From Arthrinium phaeospermum (Eukaryota; Ascomycota; Sordariomycetes; Amphisphaeriales; Apiosporaceae), in assembly GCA_006503535.1 (NCBI GenBank), contig QYRS01000006.1, positions 744,001 through 808,000 of the forward strand: a stretch of DNA of 64,000 bases, given 5' to 3'. Below, in pieces: positions 23,665 to 35,256 of the stretch (its first letter is position 1; every line of letters starts with the position of its first letter). Position numbers and translations under genes: made by a program. The notes under the pieces were generated by a model that was given only the letters and a program-made list of their open reading frames with translations, was not told the origin of the DNA and made no database searches.

Positions 23665-24183
23665 TTAATCGTCCCGTTCGGATGGTTGTTGACCACGAAC
23701 TGGCTGTAAAGCGGCCATGATGCCTGGCCGGGTATCGGCGGTCACTCCGGATCCCGAAGGGGCCTGTGAGCCGTCACCGAGGCGGGGTCTGTTATTGCTA
23801 ACATTGTTGAAGATATCGACGGCAAGGGCCCGTGGACTGTAGCCCGAGGCGCTGGACGGGTCGCTACCGACGCTGCTGCCGCCGTAGCTATTCCAGTCGA
23901 TGGGTGCAAACAGCGTATCGGCCGCATCAAGGTCGAACGGATTGCGCGCGGGTTCGGTGAATGGTCCAAACCCAGCGTTGGTGCTGCTGCGTCTGCTGCT
24001 AGCGAAACTGTCGCTGGCGTTGGATACAGTGATAGTGCTGACTCTTGCGCTAGATATATCGCTGTTGACAGAGCCGCCATCCTGGGAGATGGTCGATGAA
24101 GATTCCATGGTGCTAGGGGCCTTGGAGTTGTTGGGAGATCCCAGCTCGGACCACATATTTCTGTAAAGTTTTGAGTGGTTCAT
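23665..24183 (-). CDS. Ser/Asn-rich small protein, unknown function
   Basis: Single-exon frame of 172 aa from an ATG at 24183. The composition is dominated by Ser, Asn, Gly and Asp, with SSRRSSTNAG and several acidic patches (NPFDLDAADTLFAP). No domain, signal peptide or TM helix recognised. It shares the SRRSST element and overall composition with the frame at 22154-22840, which may be bias and not homology. Function unknown. Confidence 0.45.
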   Translation of the reverse strand: MNHSKLYRNMWSELGSPNNSKAPSTMESSSTISQDGGSVNSDISSARVSTITVSNASDSFASSRRSSTNAGFGPFTEPARNPFDLDAADTLFAPIDWNSYGGSSVGSDPSSASGYSPRALAVDIFNNVSNNRPRLGDGSQAPSGSGVTADTRPGIMAALQPVRGQQPSERDD

Positions 24184-25069
24184 AGTCTGACCGGCTCTTC
24201 GGGTAGGTTATTGCTGCCTCCTTTTATTGTAGTGTTTCTGGGTATTCCGACGCTTTTAATTGAGGTAGGATGTATAGGCAAATAACCCACCCGAGAAGAA
24301 CGGACCTGGGTTAAGTAGTGGCTTGTTTGCTCTTTGGGGAAGTTGCTGTCGAATGGTTATTACTAGCTTGTGATCTAGACAGACCAATCGAAGTCACTAC
24401 AGGGCCACCAGAGACATCATCCTTTCAGTATATCTCTGGAACGTTGCGCTCAGCGATTCGGGCCATCTTTGTTCCCAGAGATAAGACATCGTCTCATCGA
24501 GGGACTTGCTCGACAGGTCTAGCAGTAGTGTGGGAACTGTCGGTCTTTCTCACTAGAGTCAATATACACATGACCAGCCGGTAAAATTAGAGGGTACGAC
24601 TAAGAAATCACCCATGATACGACAACCTTGTCGCGTAATCAGGATTTCATACCCGAGTCCTCTGAAGCCGAGTCTATGGGGTATCTTTGACAGTAATGGT
24701 TCTGGATGGTCATTCTCAAAATTAAAGTTCATCTCGCTCCTGGTATTCATCTTGGTTAAGGTGGCCCGATAGGCAGCCAAATACTCACAGGATAAATGTT
24801 AATATTAACTGGGAAAGCACCTTTCTCCGAAAGCTGGCCCGTCCAAGGGACCCGACATATTAAAGCATCTAATTGACCTTGTAGAAGTTCCTACATCCTG
24901 TCAAACACACCAACACTTTGAACACTTCCAGCTCTGAGTACCAATCCACGCTAGTCACGCGAAACCATCGACTATTAGTATTGCACGCCGTGTATACATC
25001 AAGCAGTGGTGTTTCATCTGACAACTTTCATTCATCACCAACAACATTAACATTCGCACAATCCTCCCA
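24184..25069. other. Intergenic spacer
   Basis: About 890 bp between divergent genes, with AT-rich stretches. Nothing recognised beyond probable promoters at both ends. Confidence 0.5.
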
Positions 25070-25882
25070 ATGGCTTCATCCAAACCCATCTCGAGCGTCG
25101 CTGCTACACTGAGCTCATGCGATGATGACTGTGTGATAATGTCGACTCGCCCAGTGACGAAGCGAGTACCAAAGACACAGAGAATCACCGACTCCTGGAA
25201 AACCGCAAGCTCGGCTTCGGGCTCCATGAAGGCCCAAACGAAGGTCACCACACATCCCACACATGCCACCAACGCAGAAAAGCAGACCGACACTCCGGTA
25301 TCCAGCTCATGCAGTCTCTGCGAGGAATCAGGCACCAAGTGCTTCCTCTGCGACGGTCTGCCCAACATATGCAGTGTCTGTAACACATCCTGCACAGCAG
25401 TCGACCTACGTGCCATCCCAGAGCTGCCCCAGGACATTCAATCAAACACCGATCAAATGCCAGAGTTCTGCGAGGCCTGTTTCAAGAAGATGAACCCGGC
25501 AGAGTTGTACTCGCGACCCCTGCCCGCCCTGCCCGCCCTGCCCGCCCTGGACGACAATGACCGCCAGACGGGTGAGAGCACAGTCGCGGTGGACTTCCCG
25601 GGCATGGGATACGTCCTCGACAGCGGCTATCTGCAAGTCATCTACCCCCATGAGACGCTGAGAGTAGCGGAGCACCCAGAAGTGTTGAGCCGGGTGATCG
25701 TGGGCAAGGATGATGGCCCCGAGGAGAGGAGGAAAAAGGAGAAAATCGGTTTGAGGAAGAGGATCACCTTGATGGGGGACCTCGCTGATAAACTGGCATC
25801 AACGAAGCGAAGCATGAGGCAGAAGAGGCGGCAAAAGAAGTCTACACACAGATTGAGGGCTTTACAACAACCAAACCACTAG
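25070..25882 (+). CDS. Cys-rich protein with basic C-terminus, unknown function
   Basis: Single-exon 270-aa frame. The N-terminal 75 residues are Ser/Thr-rich. The middle has paired cysteines in zinc-binding style: CSLCEESGTKCFLCDG, ICSVCNTSC, then FCEACF, about nine Cys within 70 residues. This looks like a small zinc-finger domain of no family I can name. A proline-rich tract with a 9-nt tandem repeat (PALPALPAL, about 25521-25550) follows. The C-terminus is strongly basic (RSMRQKRRQKKSTHRLR) and could bind nucleic acid or act as a nuclear signal. No signal peptide. Function unknown. Confidence 0.6.
   Translation: MASSKPISSVAATLSSCDDDCVIMSTRPVTKRVPKTQRITDSWKTASSASGSMKAQTKVTTHPTHATNAEKQTDTPVSSSCSLCEESGTKCFLCDGLPNICSVCNTSCTAVDLRAIPELPQDIQSNTDQMPEFCEACFKKMNPAELYSRPLPALPALPALDDNDRQTGESTVAVDFPGMGYVLDSGYLQVIYPHETLRVAEHPEVLSRVIVGKDDGPEERRKKEKIGLRKRITLMGDLADKLASTKRSMRQKRRQKKSTHRLRALQQPNH
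25521..25550 (+). repeat. 9-nt tandem repeat coding Pro-Ala-Leu
   Basis: CTGCCCGCC is repeated three times and encodes a Pro/Ala/Leu run inside the Cys-rich protein. Such repeats change copy number easily. Confidence 0.7.
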
Positions 25883-26347
25883 GATATTTGACACGACCTC
25901 CTGTTTTAAAGGCGTGGGTTGATACTGTAGTCGTGGTTGGATAAGTATTTGGAGATCTACGATACCTGCCATGAATTGATCCAATAATTGAGCATCATTT
26001 CCAACCAAAACAATGGCCGTTGAGCTGGAGAATGTGAGACATTGACGGGGAAATTAGTTGGCAGATTCTGATTGGGGCGATCAACCCCACTGGAGCAGCT
26101 ACCCCAGATTTCGTTACAGGGCTGAGCACGCTGAAAACTGGGTGGGCAGGTAAGGCGGACCGCTGAGTTTTAGGGGACAATGCTAGCCTGCAGATCGGTG
26201 AAGCTCAGACCCGAGCAAGCAACCCGCTTTAGCCCGAACCCATCAAAAATTTACGCTTGGCAAAATCCATCAAGCTCAATTGGCATATGACGCGAGGCTG
26301 TCCCTCTGTAAACCTATCGCAGCCAGCACCGAGGTTTCCAAGAAAAT
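25883..26347. other. Intergenic spacer
   Basis: Spacer and promoter of the mitochondrial release factor gene. No gene seen. Confidence 0.5.
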
Positions 26348-27786
26348 ATGTTCCCAGCACCATGGGTATGCCGGCGCTGCGCAACAGCTCTGGCAAAGCC
26401 TCTACGGCGCCAATTCCTCCGTTATGCTAGCACAGGTACGTTTGCAGCTCCCAATTGCCCCATCAATGACCCCTTCAAACCAGGCCCTGCAAGCTCTGAG
26501 CTGTAGACGTTGCGATCCTGAATGACCCCTGACCCTTCCCTGCGACAACAGACGCACCATCCGCAAACCTGCCCCCAGTCCTGCTCCAGCGCGCCCGCAA
26601 TCTCGCCGCCGAACATGCCACCCTGGCCACGACCCTCGAGCAGGGCTTCGACGCCAAAGCCGCGAAGCGCCTCGGCGAGCTCTCGCGGGTCGCCACGGCC
26701 CTGCAGTCCTACGACGCCGCGCGCTCCTCCCTGACGGAGCTGAACCAGATGTCCGAGTCGAGCGACGCCGAGCTGCGGCAATTGGCGCAAGACGAACTCG
26801 CCAGCACGCACGAACAGATCACGACGCTGGCCACAGCGCTGTCGGCCTCCCTCACGCCCCGCGACCCCTACGCCCAGCTGCCCTGCCTGGTCGAGATTCG
26901 CCCGGGGCCCGGCGGGCAGGAGGGCCGGTACTTCGCCGACGCCGTCTACAAGATGTACCGGGCGTACTGCCTGCGGGTGGGCCTGCGCGCCAACACGGTC
27001 AAGTACGAAGTCGTCGACGGCGCCGAGACGGCGGGCGGCGGCGCGGCCAACGAGTCGCCCCTCGCCGAGGCCGTGCTCGAGGTCCTGGACGAGGGCGCCT
27101 ACGACCACTTCCGCTCCGAGGCCGGCATGCACCGGGTGCAGCGCGTGCCCGCGACGGAGAAGCAGGGGCGCACGCACACGAGCGCCGTGGCCGTCTGGGT
27201 GCTGCCCTCGTTCCCCGCGGGCGACTCGGCCGGGTCGGCGGCCATGGAGGCCGACTTTGACAACCCGGAGTCGGACTTCTACATCGACCCCAAGGACGTG
27301 CGATCCGAGAAGATGCGCGCGGGCGGCGCGGGCGGGCAGCACGTCAATAAGACCGAGTCGGCGATCCGGCTGACGCATATCCCGACGGGGACGGTGGTCT
27401 CGATGCAGGACTCGCGGTCGCAGCACCGGAACCGGGAGGACGCGTGGCGGCTGCTGCGGTCGCGGGTGGCGGCCCAGCGGCGCGAGGAGCAGGAGAAGGT
27501 GGCCAACTCCCTGCGGAACAGCGTGCTGGCCAAGAACCAGATCACGCGCGGCGACAAGATCCGGACCTACAACTACCAGCAGGACCGCTGCACCGACCAC
27601 CGTTCGGGGATGGACGTGCACAACCTGCCCAACGTGCTGCTGGGCGGGGAGCACCTGGGGCAGCTCATGGAGTCGGCGCGGTCGTGGCTCGTGGGGCGGG
27701 ACATCCAGGCGCTCATCGCGGAGGAGGAGATTAAGGCGGCGGAGGCGGAGAAGGGGAGTGGGAGTGGGAAGAATAAGAAGAAGTGA
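26348..27786 (+). CDS. MRF1: Mitochondrial peptide chain release factor 1
   Basis: Class I release factor that ends translation on mitochondrial ribosomes. Two exons, 26348-26435 and 26552-27786, total 441 codons (440 aa). Exon 1 encodes a basic, Cys- and Arg-containing presequence (MFPAPWVCRRCATALAKPLR) typical of mitochondrial import in fungi. An N-terminal helical region follows, then the PCRF region (EIRPGPGGQEG) and HRVQRVPATEKQGRTHTSA, which includes the codon-recognition neighbourhood. The catalytic GGQ lies at residues 290-292 in RAGGAGGQHVNKTESA and is intact. The C-terminal Lys-rich tail (KGSGSGKNKKK) is usual. This is a housekeeping gene and a useful phylogenetic marker for the window. 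Confidence 0.95.
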
Positions 27787-28195
27787 TGCGTCCAAGATGT
27801 GTAATTCATGCCTGGAGGTGGAGTCACCAGTATCCTAGATTTTGAGGGTCTCAGTTCATGGGAACTGTTAGAACATAGACAATTGGTGTTGTCGTATAGA
27901 CACACCAACTCGAAGCTGTAAAATATGAAGAAAAGGACAAATTTGAGTATTGTCTCATGTATACCAACCAATCTACTTCAAAACCCAAGTAACTAAAAAT
28001 AGCGTTGTGGGCTCTTGCTGTTCAAGTTCTGGGACATTTCTGTCGCCTAGAACATATGAGTATCCATTTGGTATCGACTAGTCTTGTGGTCTGCTGTCAT
28101 TGAATACTTGTAATTATATACTTCAGTACTAATGTACACGCCCTAGGTCTCCAGTCAGGCCCAATTGGCTAGAACCACTTTCCAATCAGTATCTG
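27787..28195. other. Convergent 3' intergenic region
   Basis: AT-rich spacer between two genes that end towards each other. It probably holds both polyadenylation regions. No gene. Confidence 0.5.
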
Positions 28196-30208
28196 TCACA
28201 GCACAATCAAGACGATCGCGCTCCAACCTCCGACCATGACCCACCACCCAACGGTCAGTGCCGCATTCTTCGCGGCCACCGCGCTAGAAGAGGACGAAGA
28301 GAAATGAGAGGAAGGAATAGGCGGCGGGGGACTCTCGGCGGCCTTGCCCTGCAGTCCGCTCATGTCCTCCATCCCGGGCCCCGTTCCGTGGCCGAGCGAC
28401 GCGGCGTCGACCTGGGGGTAGTCGGGCTCCGTGGTGAAGGCCTGGACGGAGCTCAGCGACGGGACGCGCCCGAGCAGGACTTCGAGGTGGCGAAACGCCG
28501 CGCTGGGGGCGTACTGCGGCACCATGTGGCCCGCCAGGTCGATGGTGACGAAGGTCAGCCCCCGCTCCGTGTGCGTCGTGCCCATGACCCCCGCCGCGGC
28601 CAGGGTGGCGAGGCGGGTCGGGTCCATGGTGGGGTCCCTCAGGACGTCGGGGGCCTTGATGTCGGCGTCGGCGACGGATAGGGTGTGGTAGGGCACGTAG
28701 AAGGGATCCCGGGGCGGGGATTGGAAGCCTAGTTGCCCGCCCCAGGTCATGTTTTGGATGGTTAGCAGGGTGCCGTTGGCGATGAGGATCATGTCGAGCA
28801 GGCCGTGGCCGATGATGACGTTCTGTGTTGCGTCGATGACCTGCGGCACCTTCTCAAAACTGCTGGGCTCCGACCGGTCGGCGTCGTTGAAGCCGCTGGG
28901 CTCCATCTTGCCGCCGTCGTCGACGAAGACGGATCGGTCGGTGCAGGCGGTCCAGTCCGTGTCCAGGGGCGCGTGGATGGCCTTCTTGACGTCGGTGCGG
29001 TTGAAGTACGGCATCGTGCCCGCGGGCTGGTACCTGAAGGACCCCGGGAAGCCGAGGGGGTCGTACAGCAGCGGGCAGGTGGTCGCGACCTGGTAGATGT
29101 CGAAGCAGGGGTTGACGGACAGCTGTGCCTCGAAGACCTGGTTGAACAGGTCGTTGCACTCGTCGCTGGCGTGGAAGACGGGCTGGGGGCCTGGGGGCGG
29201 GTACTGCATGTACTTGGCCGTGTACTCGGCGAAGCCGCACGACTTGTGCTTCTCGTGGATGTGGGCCGAGAAGGAGTCGTTGAACGGCATCAGGCTGCTG
29301 TAGTGGTCCGCGAAAGGGACGGTGACCATGCTCGTCTGCACCTGGTCGACGCCGATGCAGGGGTCGTAGATGAGCATCCCCGACATGTCGTAGTAGGTCG
29401 CGTCCTGGGCGTCCAGCATGGCGCCGGCGATGTACGGGCAGTACATGCCGGCGTAGGACTCGCCCGTGATGTAGACCTGGTAGCCCTGCATGGCGAACAG
29501 GTCCATGAAGTTCTTCCAGAAGCCCAGGAACTGCGCCGCCATCTCCTCCTCATTGGTGATGGTGACGGTGCCCGTCGAGAACCCGGTGCCGACGGGCTGC
29601 TCGATGTAGACAATGTTGGTGAGGCGGTTCCAGCTCCAGGGGTTGGGCACCGGCTTGTGGGTGCCGTATTGCCAGAGGAAGGGGCCACTCTCTTGCATGA
29701 GGCCTTCGAGCGAAGAGCAGCCGGGCTATTGTCCATGTGATGAATTAGCCGTGGAGTCATCACTCGGTGGGGACACAACATACGCCACCGTTGAGGAAAA
29801 TGACAATCTCTTTCTCGGCCGCCTTGTTGGTGGAAGGGAGAAACCAGAAGAACAGCTTCTCCGCAGCGTTCATGTCATCGGTAATCGACATCAATCCGGC
29901 GTAGGACTCGCCGATGTCGAATTCCACATCAGGTAGTCCAGTACCATTGACGGCGTAGGCTAGATGATTCCAAGTCAGACGGATTGAAGCTCCGAGGTAG
30001 CCAATTGCCAGGACTCACCAGTGGTGTTGGAATTGGCGAATATGCTGGGCATAGAACTGTTCTTAGAGGCGACATGATGGACCATCGCGGTTTCGGGGCT
30101 TCGGGGCAGGACTGGCGACCTCTTCCCTACATGCTGCCAGCTTCGCCGGGCCTCTGTCAAGCTTGTCGCCGAAAGCAGTCCCGACGAAGCTAACGTGCAC
30201 CACTTCAT
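28196..30208 (-). CDS. Secreted serine carboxypeptidase (S10), probably GPI-anchored
   Basis: Serine-type carboxypeptidase of family S10, removing C-terminal residues from peptides in the secretory route or at the cell surface. Three exons, 30208-30019, 29959-29784 and 29725-28196 (631 aa; phases agree). The N-terminus is a signal peptide (MKWCTLASSGLLSATSLT). The substrate loop NGGPGCSSLEGL spans intron 2. The catalytic Ser is in TGESYAGMY, the Asp in GHGLLDMILIANGT and the His in DLAGHMVP. Between them are many Cys expected to pair. The C-terminus is Ser-rich and ends in a hydrophobic helix (WWVMVGGWSAIVLIVL) without a charged tail, which fits a GPI-anchor signal. The segment after the catalytic Asp departs from the usual CNWLGN. 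Confidence 0.93.
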
Positions 30209-31386
30209 ATTGCGTGGTAGATTTTGCGCCGCAGCTATAACAGTTTCTTCCTAAAAGCCCTCGTTCTAGCGAGTGATAAAAACGTATATCCGAATTGAAA
30301 CGCTCACAGTTTGAGGAAGAGGATTTGGGGGATTGTATACCCTTTACAAGCTGGTAAATGGCGGATAGTAATGACTCTCGAGGCGATGGCCTCAGGGTGC
30401 CTCCGGCAATCCTCATAACTTCGATCTCGACCGAGTGGCCAGAAACCATACATGATTCGGTTCTATATAGCCTTGGTGGAAGAGATTGCTCATTCATGCA
30501 GCGGCATGACTGCTGCCACTCGCTGAAAGGGCCAGGCCTGTGCATGTTATTGACATGGTTGCCCACGATGCCATCAATTGACGGGTTATTAGCACTACAT
30601 TTTACTCCCGTGGCTGGATGGCCGAGTCGTACTGTCTTTGGTCTGGAGAAGGCAAAGCCATGACACGTCAATAGAGCATTGAATTCGCTCTATCCGTTGT
30701 AGCGAAAGATGAATTTTGAGGGATGAAATCGCTTGTTCGGAGAGAACCTTGGTTACCTCTTTAGGGGCCAGTGGAAGCTTGCCCTGACTGGTGGTCCCTA
30801 GCGGGGCGCGGGGAAATGTTTGTTTGGTGGGCCAACTTCCCAAGCAGTTCATCCAAACTCATCAAGTCTGGCAGATTCCGTGCGTTCCTCTCCCCCCTCG
30901 GATGCGAGAACATCTGTCGGCAAATCAACTGTGGGAAAACATTACATACGGCAAAGAATACGGATATGGTTCTTGGTATGCGAGAGGATCAACCAGGAAC
31001 ATCGATTTGTGGAGTGGTTGGAAATGGCAAAATTGCTGGCTAGGGCATCCTTGGCCTGCAGAAGGTCGCTGTAACTGGCCCCCGCCTGCTCGTTTTAGTG
31101 GCAGATCGTAGCGCTATCGCGAGCTGCTCAATGCCGAACGATGCTGTACATTTATTATTCAGTCCTGTCCCATGGCAATCAAGTAAAATCGACATCAAAG
31201 TCATATAAGCAGGCACACAGATGTCAGTGTGAAGAGAATGAGCTTCATCGAAGCCAGCTTTCAGAAATATTCGCTATGAGACGTTGCAGGCAGATCGGAG
31301 CTCGAGATTCTGCTGCTGTCCACTTGAAGTGGGCGGGGCTAGGCGTACCCCATAAGGGTTGAAACACAGAACGACATCCGCCGAAT
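30209..31386. other. Intergenic spacer, 1.18 kb
   Basis: No gene supported. Overlapping short frames on both strands have no family character. It lies upstream of the carboxypeptidase and downstream of the dehydrogenase. Confidence 0.5.
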
Positions 31387-32575
31387 CTAGTACGTAAACG
31401 CCTGCGAAACCAGCTGTTCACCCGTCTTCCAAAGTCGCTCCGCATCAACTGGATCTCGGCCCCAGGGCAGCATCTCTTCCCACTTTACAGGATTGCAGTC
31501 CAGCAGATATGATCCATTCAGTTCTGCAAGCATGAAACTGTTAGTAACGGGACCCGTGGTTTCTTTGGGTGTGTAATTGCTTTCGAGTGGCTTACCAGGC
31601 GCATCCAAGCTCGGGTGGAAGGCGGCAACAACATGCGTCGCGACGCCGCTCTCCATCGTCTTCATCTTGAGCCCTTGTGTCAGGTTGTTCCTATGCCCTT
31701 GGACTCGATCGAGCTCGCCTACACCAGAATAGTTAGCGAGAGCTCAAACCATCACACCCAGCGTGCCCGGATGCCAATTTTCAACAATTCGGACTTACTT
31801 ATCTCGACAAACTCATCCTGCTTCACATCTCTTCCCAGGTTGGTCCAGATGACTCCCGGGTGTAGGCTGACGGAGACCAGGTTCTTCTTATCCAGCTTCT
31901 TGGCCAGTGAGAGGGAGAAGAGCATATTGGCCGTCTTAGACTGCCCGTAGGCAATCCATCGGTCGTAGACTTTGCCGTCCTGATTTCCCACGACATTAGC
32001 TATCAAGATTTGAGTAGGGTACGGGATTTCTGTCATATTACATCAAAGTCCAGGTCCTCAAACCGCACATGCGAAAAGCGATAGCCATCGCTACTGACGT
32101 TGACCACGCGCACCGGCACGCCCCGGGCCAGCATCTTGGGGAGCAGCAGGTTGGTGAACAGGAAATGCCCGGCATAGTTGGTGCCGAACTGCCGCTCGAT
32201 GCCGTCGACGGTCTTGGCGTAGGGGCAGGCCATGACGCCCGCGTTGTTGACGAGCACGTCGACGGACTCCTCGAAAGCGTTGACCTCGGCGGCGGCCTCG
32301 CGGATCTGGGACTGGGAGCCCAGGTCCAAGGCAACGCACCGGACCTTGACCGTGGCCTCGACAATGCGGATTTGGCCGGCCGTCTCCTCGGCGGCGGCGA
32401 GGCTCCGCGTCGCTAGGATGATGCAGGTCGGGCGGTACTTCGCGATGGTCAAGGCGAAGGCGGCGCCCAGGCCGCCCGGGGTCGCGCCCGTCACGAGGAC
32501 GGTCTTGCCGGCGATCTGGGCTTGGCAGTCGGCTGCGACCTCGTCGCCGGTGGTATCAGCGGTATAGGGGCCCAT
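31387..32575 (-). CDS. Short-chain dehydrogenase/reductase
   Basis: NAD(P)-dependent oxidoreductase of the SDR superfamily, closest in style to the retinol-dehydrogenase/WWOX-like group. Four exons, 32575-32042, 31979-31799, 31718-31596 and 31523-31387, total 325 codons (324 aa). The cofactor motif VLVTGATPGGLGAA departs slightly from TGxxxGxG by a Pro insertion-like change. The family's NNAG is present (DVLVNNAGVM), as are the Ser of NVSSDGY and the catalytic Tyr and Lys of AYGQSKTANML. LHPGVIWTNLGR follows. The C-terminus WEEMLPWGRDPVDAERLWK closes the fold. No targeting signal. The substrate cannot be predicted. Confidence 0.92.
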
Positions 32576-33266
32576 GTCCGGTGGAGTGAAGTTGGTCGAG
32601 AGAGGTGAAATGGGATTGGGACGAGAGAAAGACTTCTTGCGTGGCTTTTGCGGTGCGTTATCCGACTGAAATTGGAGAAGAGGGTGTCATGGGAACTGAT
32701 CTCGGATGGGAACGCACGAATATATATAGCCGAGCATCCATCGCACATACACAGGCAGGATCAGCTTCGAGACTCTGTCTCGGCCGGGCATTGTAGGCTA
32801 ACCTGTTATGGCCGGATTTTGTTATTGCCTATTGCGGGATAACGGCGGCTCGCTGATCCACTCGGTCGGCATCCAACGTGGCCTGTTACTCACGAATGTG
32901 TTCTGGCTGCCTGGTGGAAGCGGATACCGGTTGGAATAGCTCAGGTGCTAGCTAACCTACCCCCTTCCATGTACCCCTTAAGCTGACCTAGGTCTTCCGT
33001 GGCGTGCAGAAATCTGCACCTTTCCCAATTTGGACGAATTTATGATTCCTAGTTACGGCTTAGTAGCCCCGCCACCAACGCATGTCACTGGAGACCGGCC
33101 GGAGTTAGCCTTACACCTCCGGTCTTATTGCCGATTAATAAGCTTCAGAGTAGGAGATGCACTAGATCTGAAATGGCCGAGTTATTTCAACGTCAACTCC
33201 CGATCAAGACCAGGCCGGCTTTTCATCTGGTGACACAACATCAATAAGCGACAGTGTTACGTCGAC
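32576..33266. other. Intergenic spacer, divergent promoters
   Basis: Spacer between the dehydrogenase (minus) and the transcription factor (plus). A TATA-like AT run lies at 32720-32728 and is listed separately. No gene. Confidence 0.5.
32719..32728 (-). promoter_or_regulatory. Candidate TATA box of the dehydrogenase gene
   Basis: On the minus strand this reads CTATATATAT, about 145 bp before the ATG at 32575. Motif match only. Confidence 0.35.
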
Positions 33267-35180
33267 ATGCATCCCGGCCAATCCGGTCCAGTCGAGGCTG
33301 TCTTCTCCATTGGCGCAGGCGTCTTTCCGGATGGATCACCAGGATCCGGGACCACCCTGTTCCACTATGCAGATGGACCCGTGAAAGTACCTGGGCCATG
33401 GAAACGAGGGCGTCCAAAAGGCGGTAGGTCCTCCAATTCGCCGGAAGCCGGTATTGATCTATGTAGGTCATAGTGAGGCTGTGGGGTGGGCTGACGAGGT
33501 ACAGGCGCGAGGAAAACACCCCGGAAAGCCCCCACGGGCTTCCAATTCGTCAACCTGGCCCCAGGAAACGGCTCGGCTGTAGTTCGCAAAGAACTGAATC
33601 GGCCGTCGGCGAATACGAAGAAGAAGGCTCAGATTCCCCCAGGCCCTTCGGGGATTCAAGCGCCCCAAAGGGGCACGCCGGACTCTCAACAGCTAGTTGG
33701 CCGGCTTAACCTTCACCAAATCCAAGGGGTGGACCCCTTTGGCCAGGCGCCTATAATACTAGAGCCATATATGCTCGATCTCCTGAGATACTGTGAGTGC
33801 CACCTGGTTGGTCACTCCTATATATCCTATCCACTGAGCTAACACGTACCTACCTAATCAGACGTGGATACGGTGTGGAGGAACTTCTACACCTTGGAGG
33901 ATCTCGCCGGGTCCAACCCGGTCTCCGACTTTTGGATTCCCAGGGCGTTCCAAGACTCGGCGCTAATCCACACTTTTGTCGGCTGCTCTGTTGCCTATGC
34001 ATACGGCTACCACGCCATAGCGTTCCAAAACCGGGGTCTTCGACATCTACAGGACGCCATCTGCGTCGTAACAAGGCGGCTTAGCATCCCCGAAGCCACG
34101 TTTTCCAGTACCACTCTTGCCGTCATTGCGGGAATCGCGATGCTAGAGGTATGTCCCTAGCCTAACTGGCTGTCTTTCTGTGGGTGGGCTCTTAACTGAC
34201 ACACCGACAGAAAGGTGCTGGAAACCATGAGAATTGGGCAATTCATATGCAGGGCTTGAAAGACCTCGTAGACCACCGCGGCGGAAGACAGGCTCTTGCC
34301 TCCGAGCCTCTTGTCCTTCACAAGATTTATCGGTATTTACCCCTGAATCGTTTCTCCCATGCACGTGGTACTGATTCCGGGTTCTGGATCCCATAGTGCT
34401 GATCTATTTGGCTGTCTTGATACTGGTCAGAAGGCCTGGTTCAGCGGGCCTTTTGCGCTACATCTCAGCATGCAACCGACCGCGCCAGTCCGCATTGCAG
34501 GCTTCCAGACACTCTTCGAGTCAATTAATATTTGCCCGCCCTTAAGGAACTGTGTACGACAGTTGGAATCCTCCGTAGACTTCTGGTCTGCTCTTCCAGA
34601 AAGCAGCAGTGCTATATCCAGGCCAGCCACGAAGCCAACACCGGCTCAAGCCAAGCACGTGCGGGACCTGCTGACCGAGGTACAATACGCCCTGGTCTCT
34701 GACGACGTTTTGCAATACTGTGAGCAGGACACATATGCCGGCCGCATCAACAATTTCTTCCGGATCGTGCTAATCGTCTACTCCCTCACCATACTGCACG
34801 AACCTGAACCATCTTACACGCTAGGTCGGCAGATCGGGGTCGTCTTTAGTCGGGCCTATAGCGACGTCATGGAGCAATCGACTGATTTAAGTCCGGCACC
34901 TCCCTCACGTCATCAGCAGATTCCTGTAGTCTTGCGCCTTTGGGCACTTTTCCTCGCGGCTACTGTCATGGAGGGCACCGAGTGCGATACGAGCCATCGC
35001 TTCCGGGTCATGTTCTCACAGCTCGCGATTGATGAGTATGGGCAGAGTGTTTTTGACGGTGGAAATGTCGACCTGAAAGCCCGGCTTGAACAATATCTCT
35101 GGGTTCCTTGTATTCACAATGCTGCTTTCGGGAGGGTGTGGGAGGAGTCATTTCGTGTAGCCGACCTCGGCGGTATATAG
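33267..35180 (+). CDS. Fungal-specific transcription factor-like protein with AT-hook
   Basis: Five exons, 33267-33423, 33505-33792, 33862-34148, 34211-34332 and 34397-35180, total 546 codons (545 aa). Splicing exon 1 to exon 2 builds a basic stretch, KRGRPKGGARKTPRK, with the RGRP core of an AT-hook, which binds the minor groove of AT-rich DNA. The next part, FQFVNLAPGNGSAVVRKELNR, is the short conserved opening often found in zinc-cluster-like regulators that lack the Zn2Cys6 finger. The rest is the all-helical fungal transcription factor domain (YVDTVWRNFY, HMQGLKDLVDHRGG, FRIVLIVYSLTILHEP). No Cys6 cluster is seen. Likely a nuclear regulator; targets unknown. Confidence 0.82.
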
Positions 35181-35256
35181 ACGATAACTTACATATACTA
35201 TTAAAATAGGAGAGCCCTAGCAACCGAAAACAAAACACTTACAGCATGTTTTCACC

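Noticed and set aside
26422..27795. 457-residue minus-strand frame over the release factor
   Set aside because: Antisense shadow of the GGQ-containing release factor; low-complexity Arg/Leu/Val composition.
28805..29740. 311-residue plus-strand frame over the carboxypeptidase
   Set aside because: Antisense shadow; the S10 catalytic motifs are on the minus strand.
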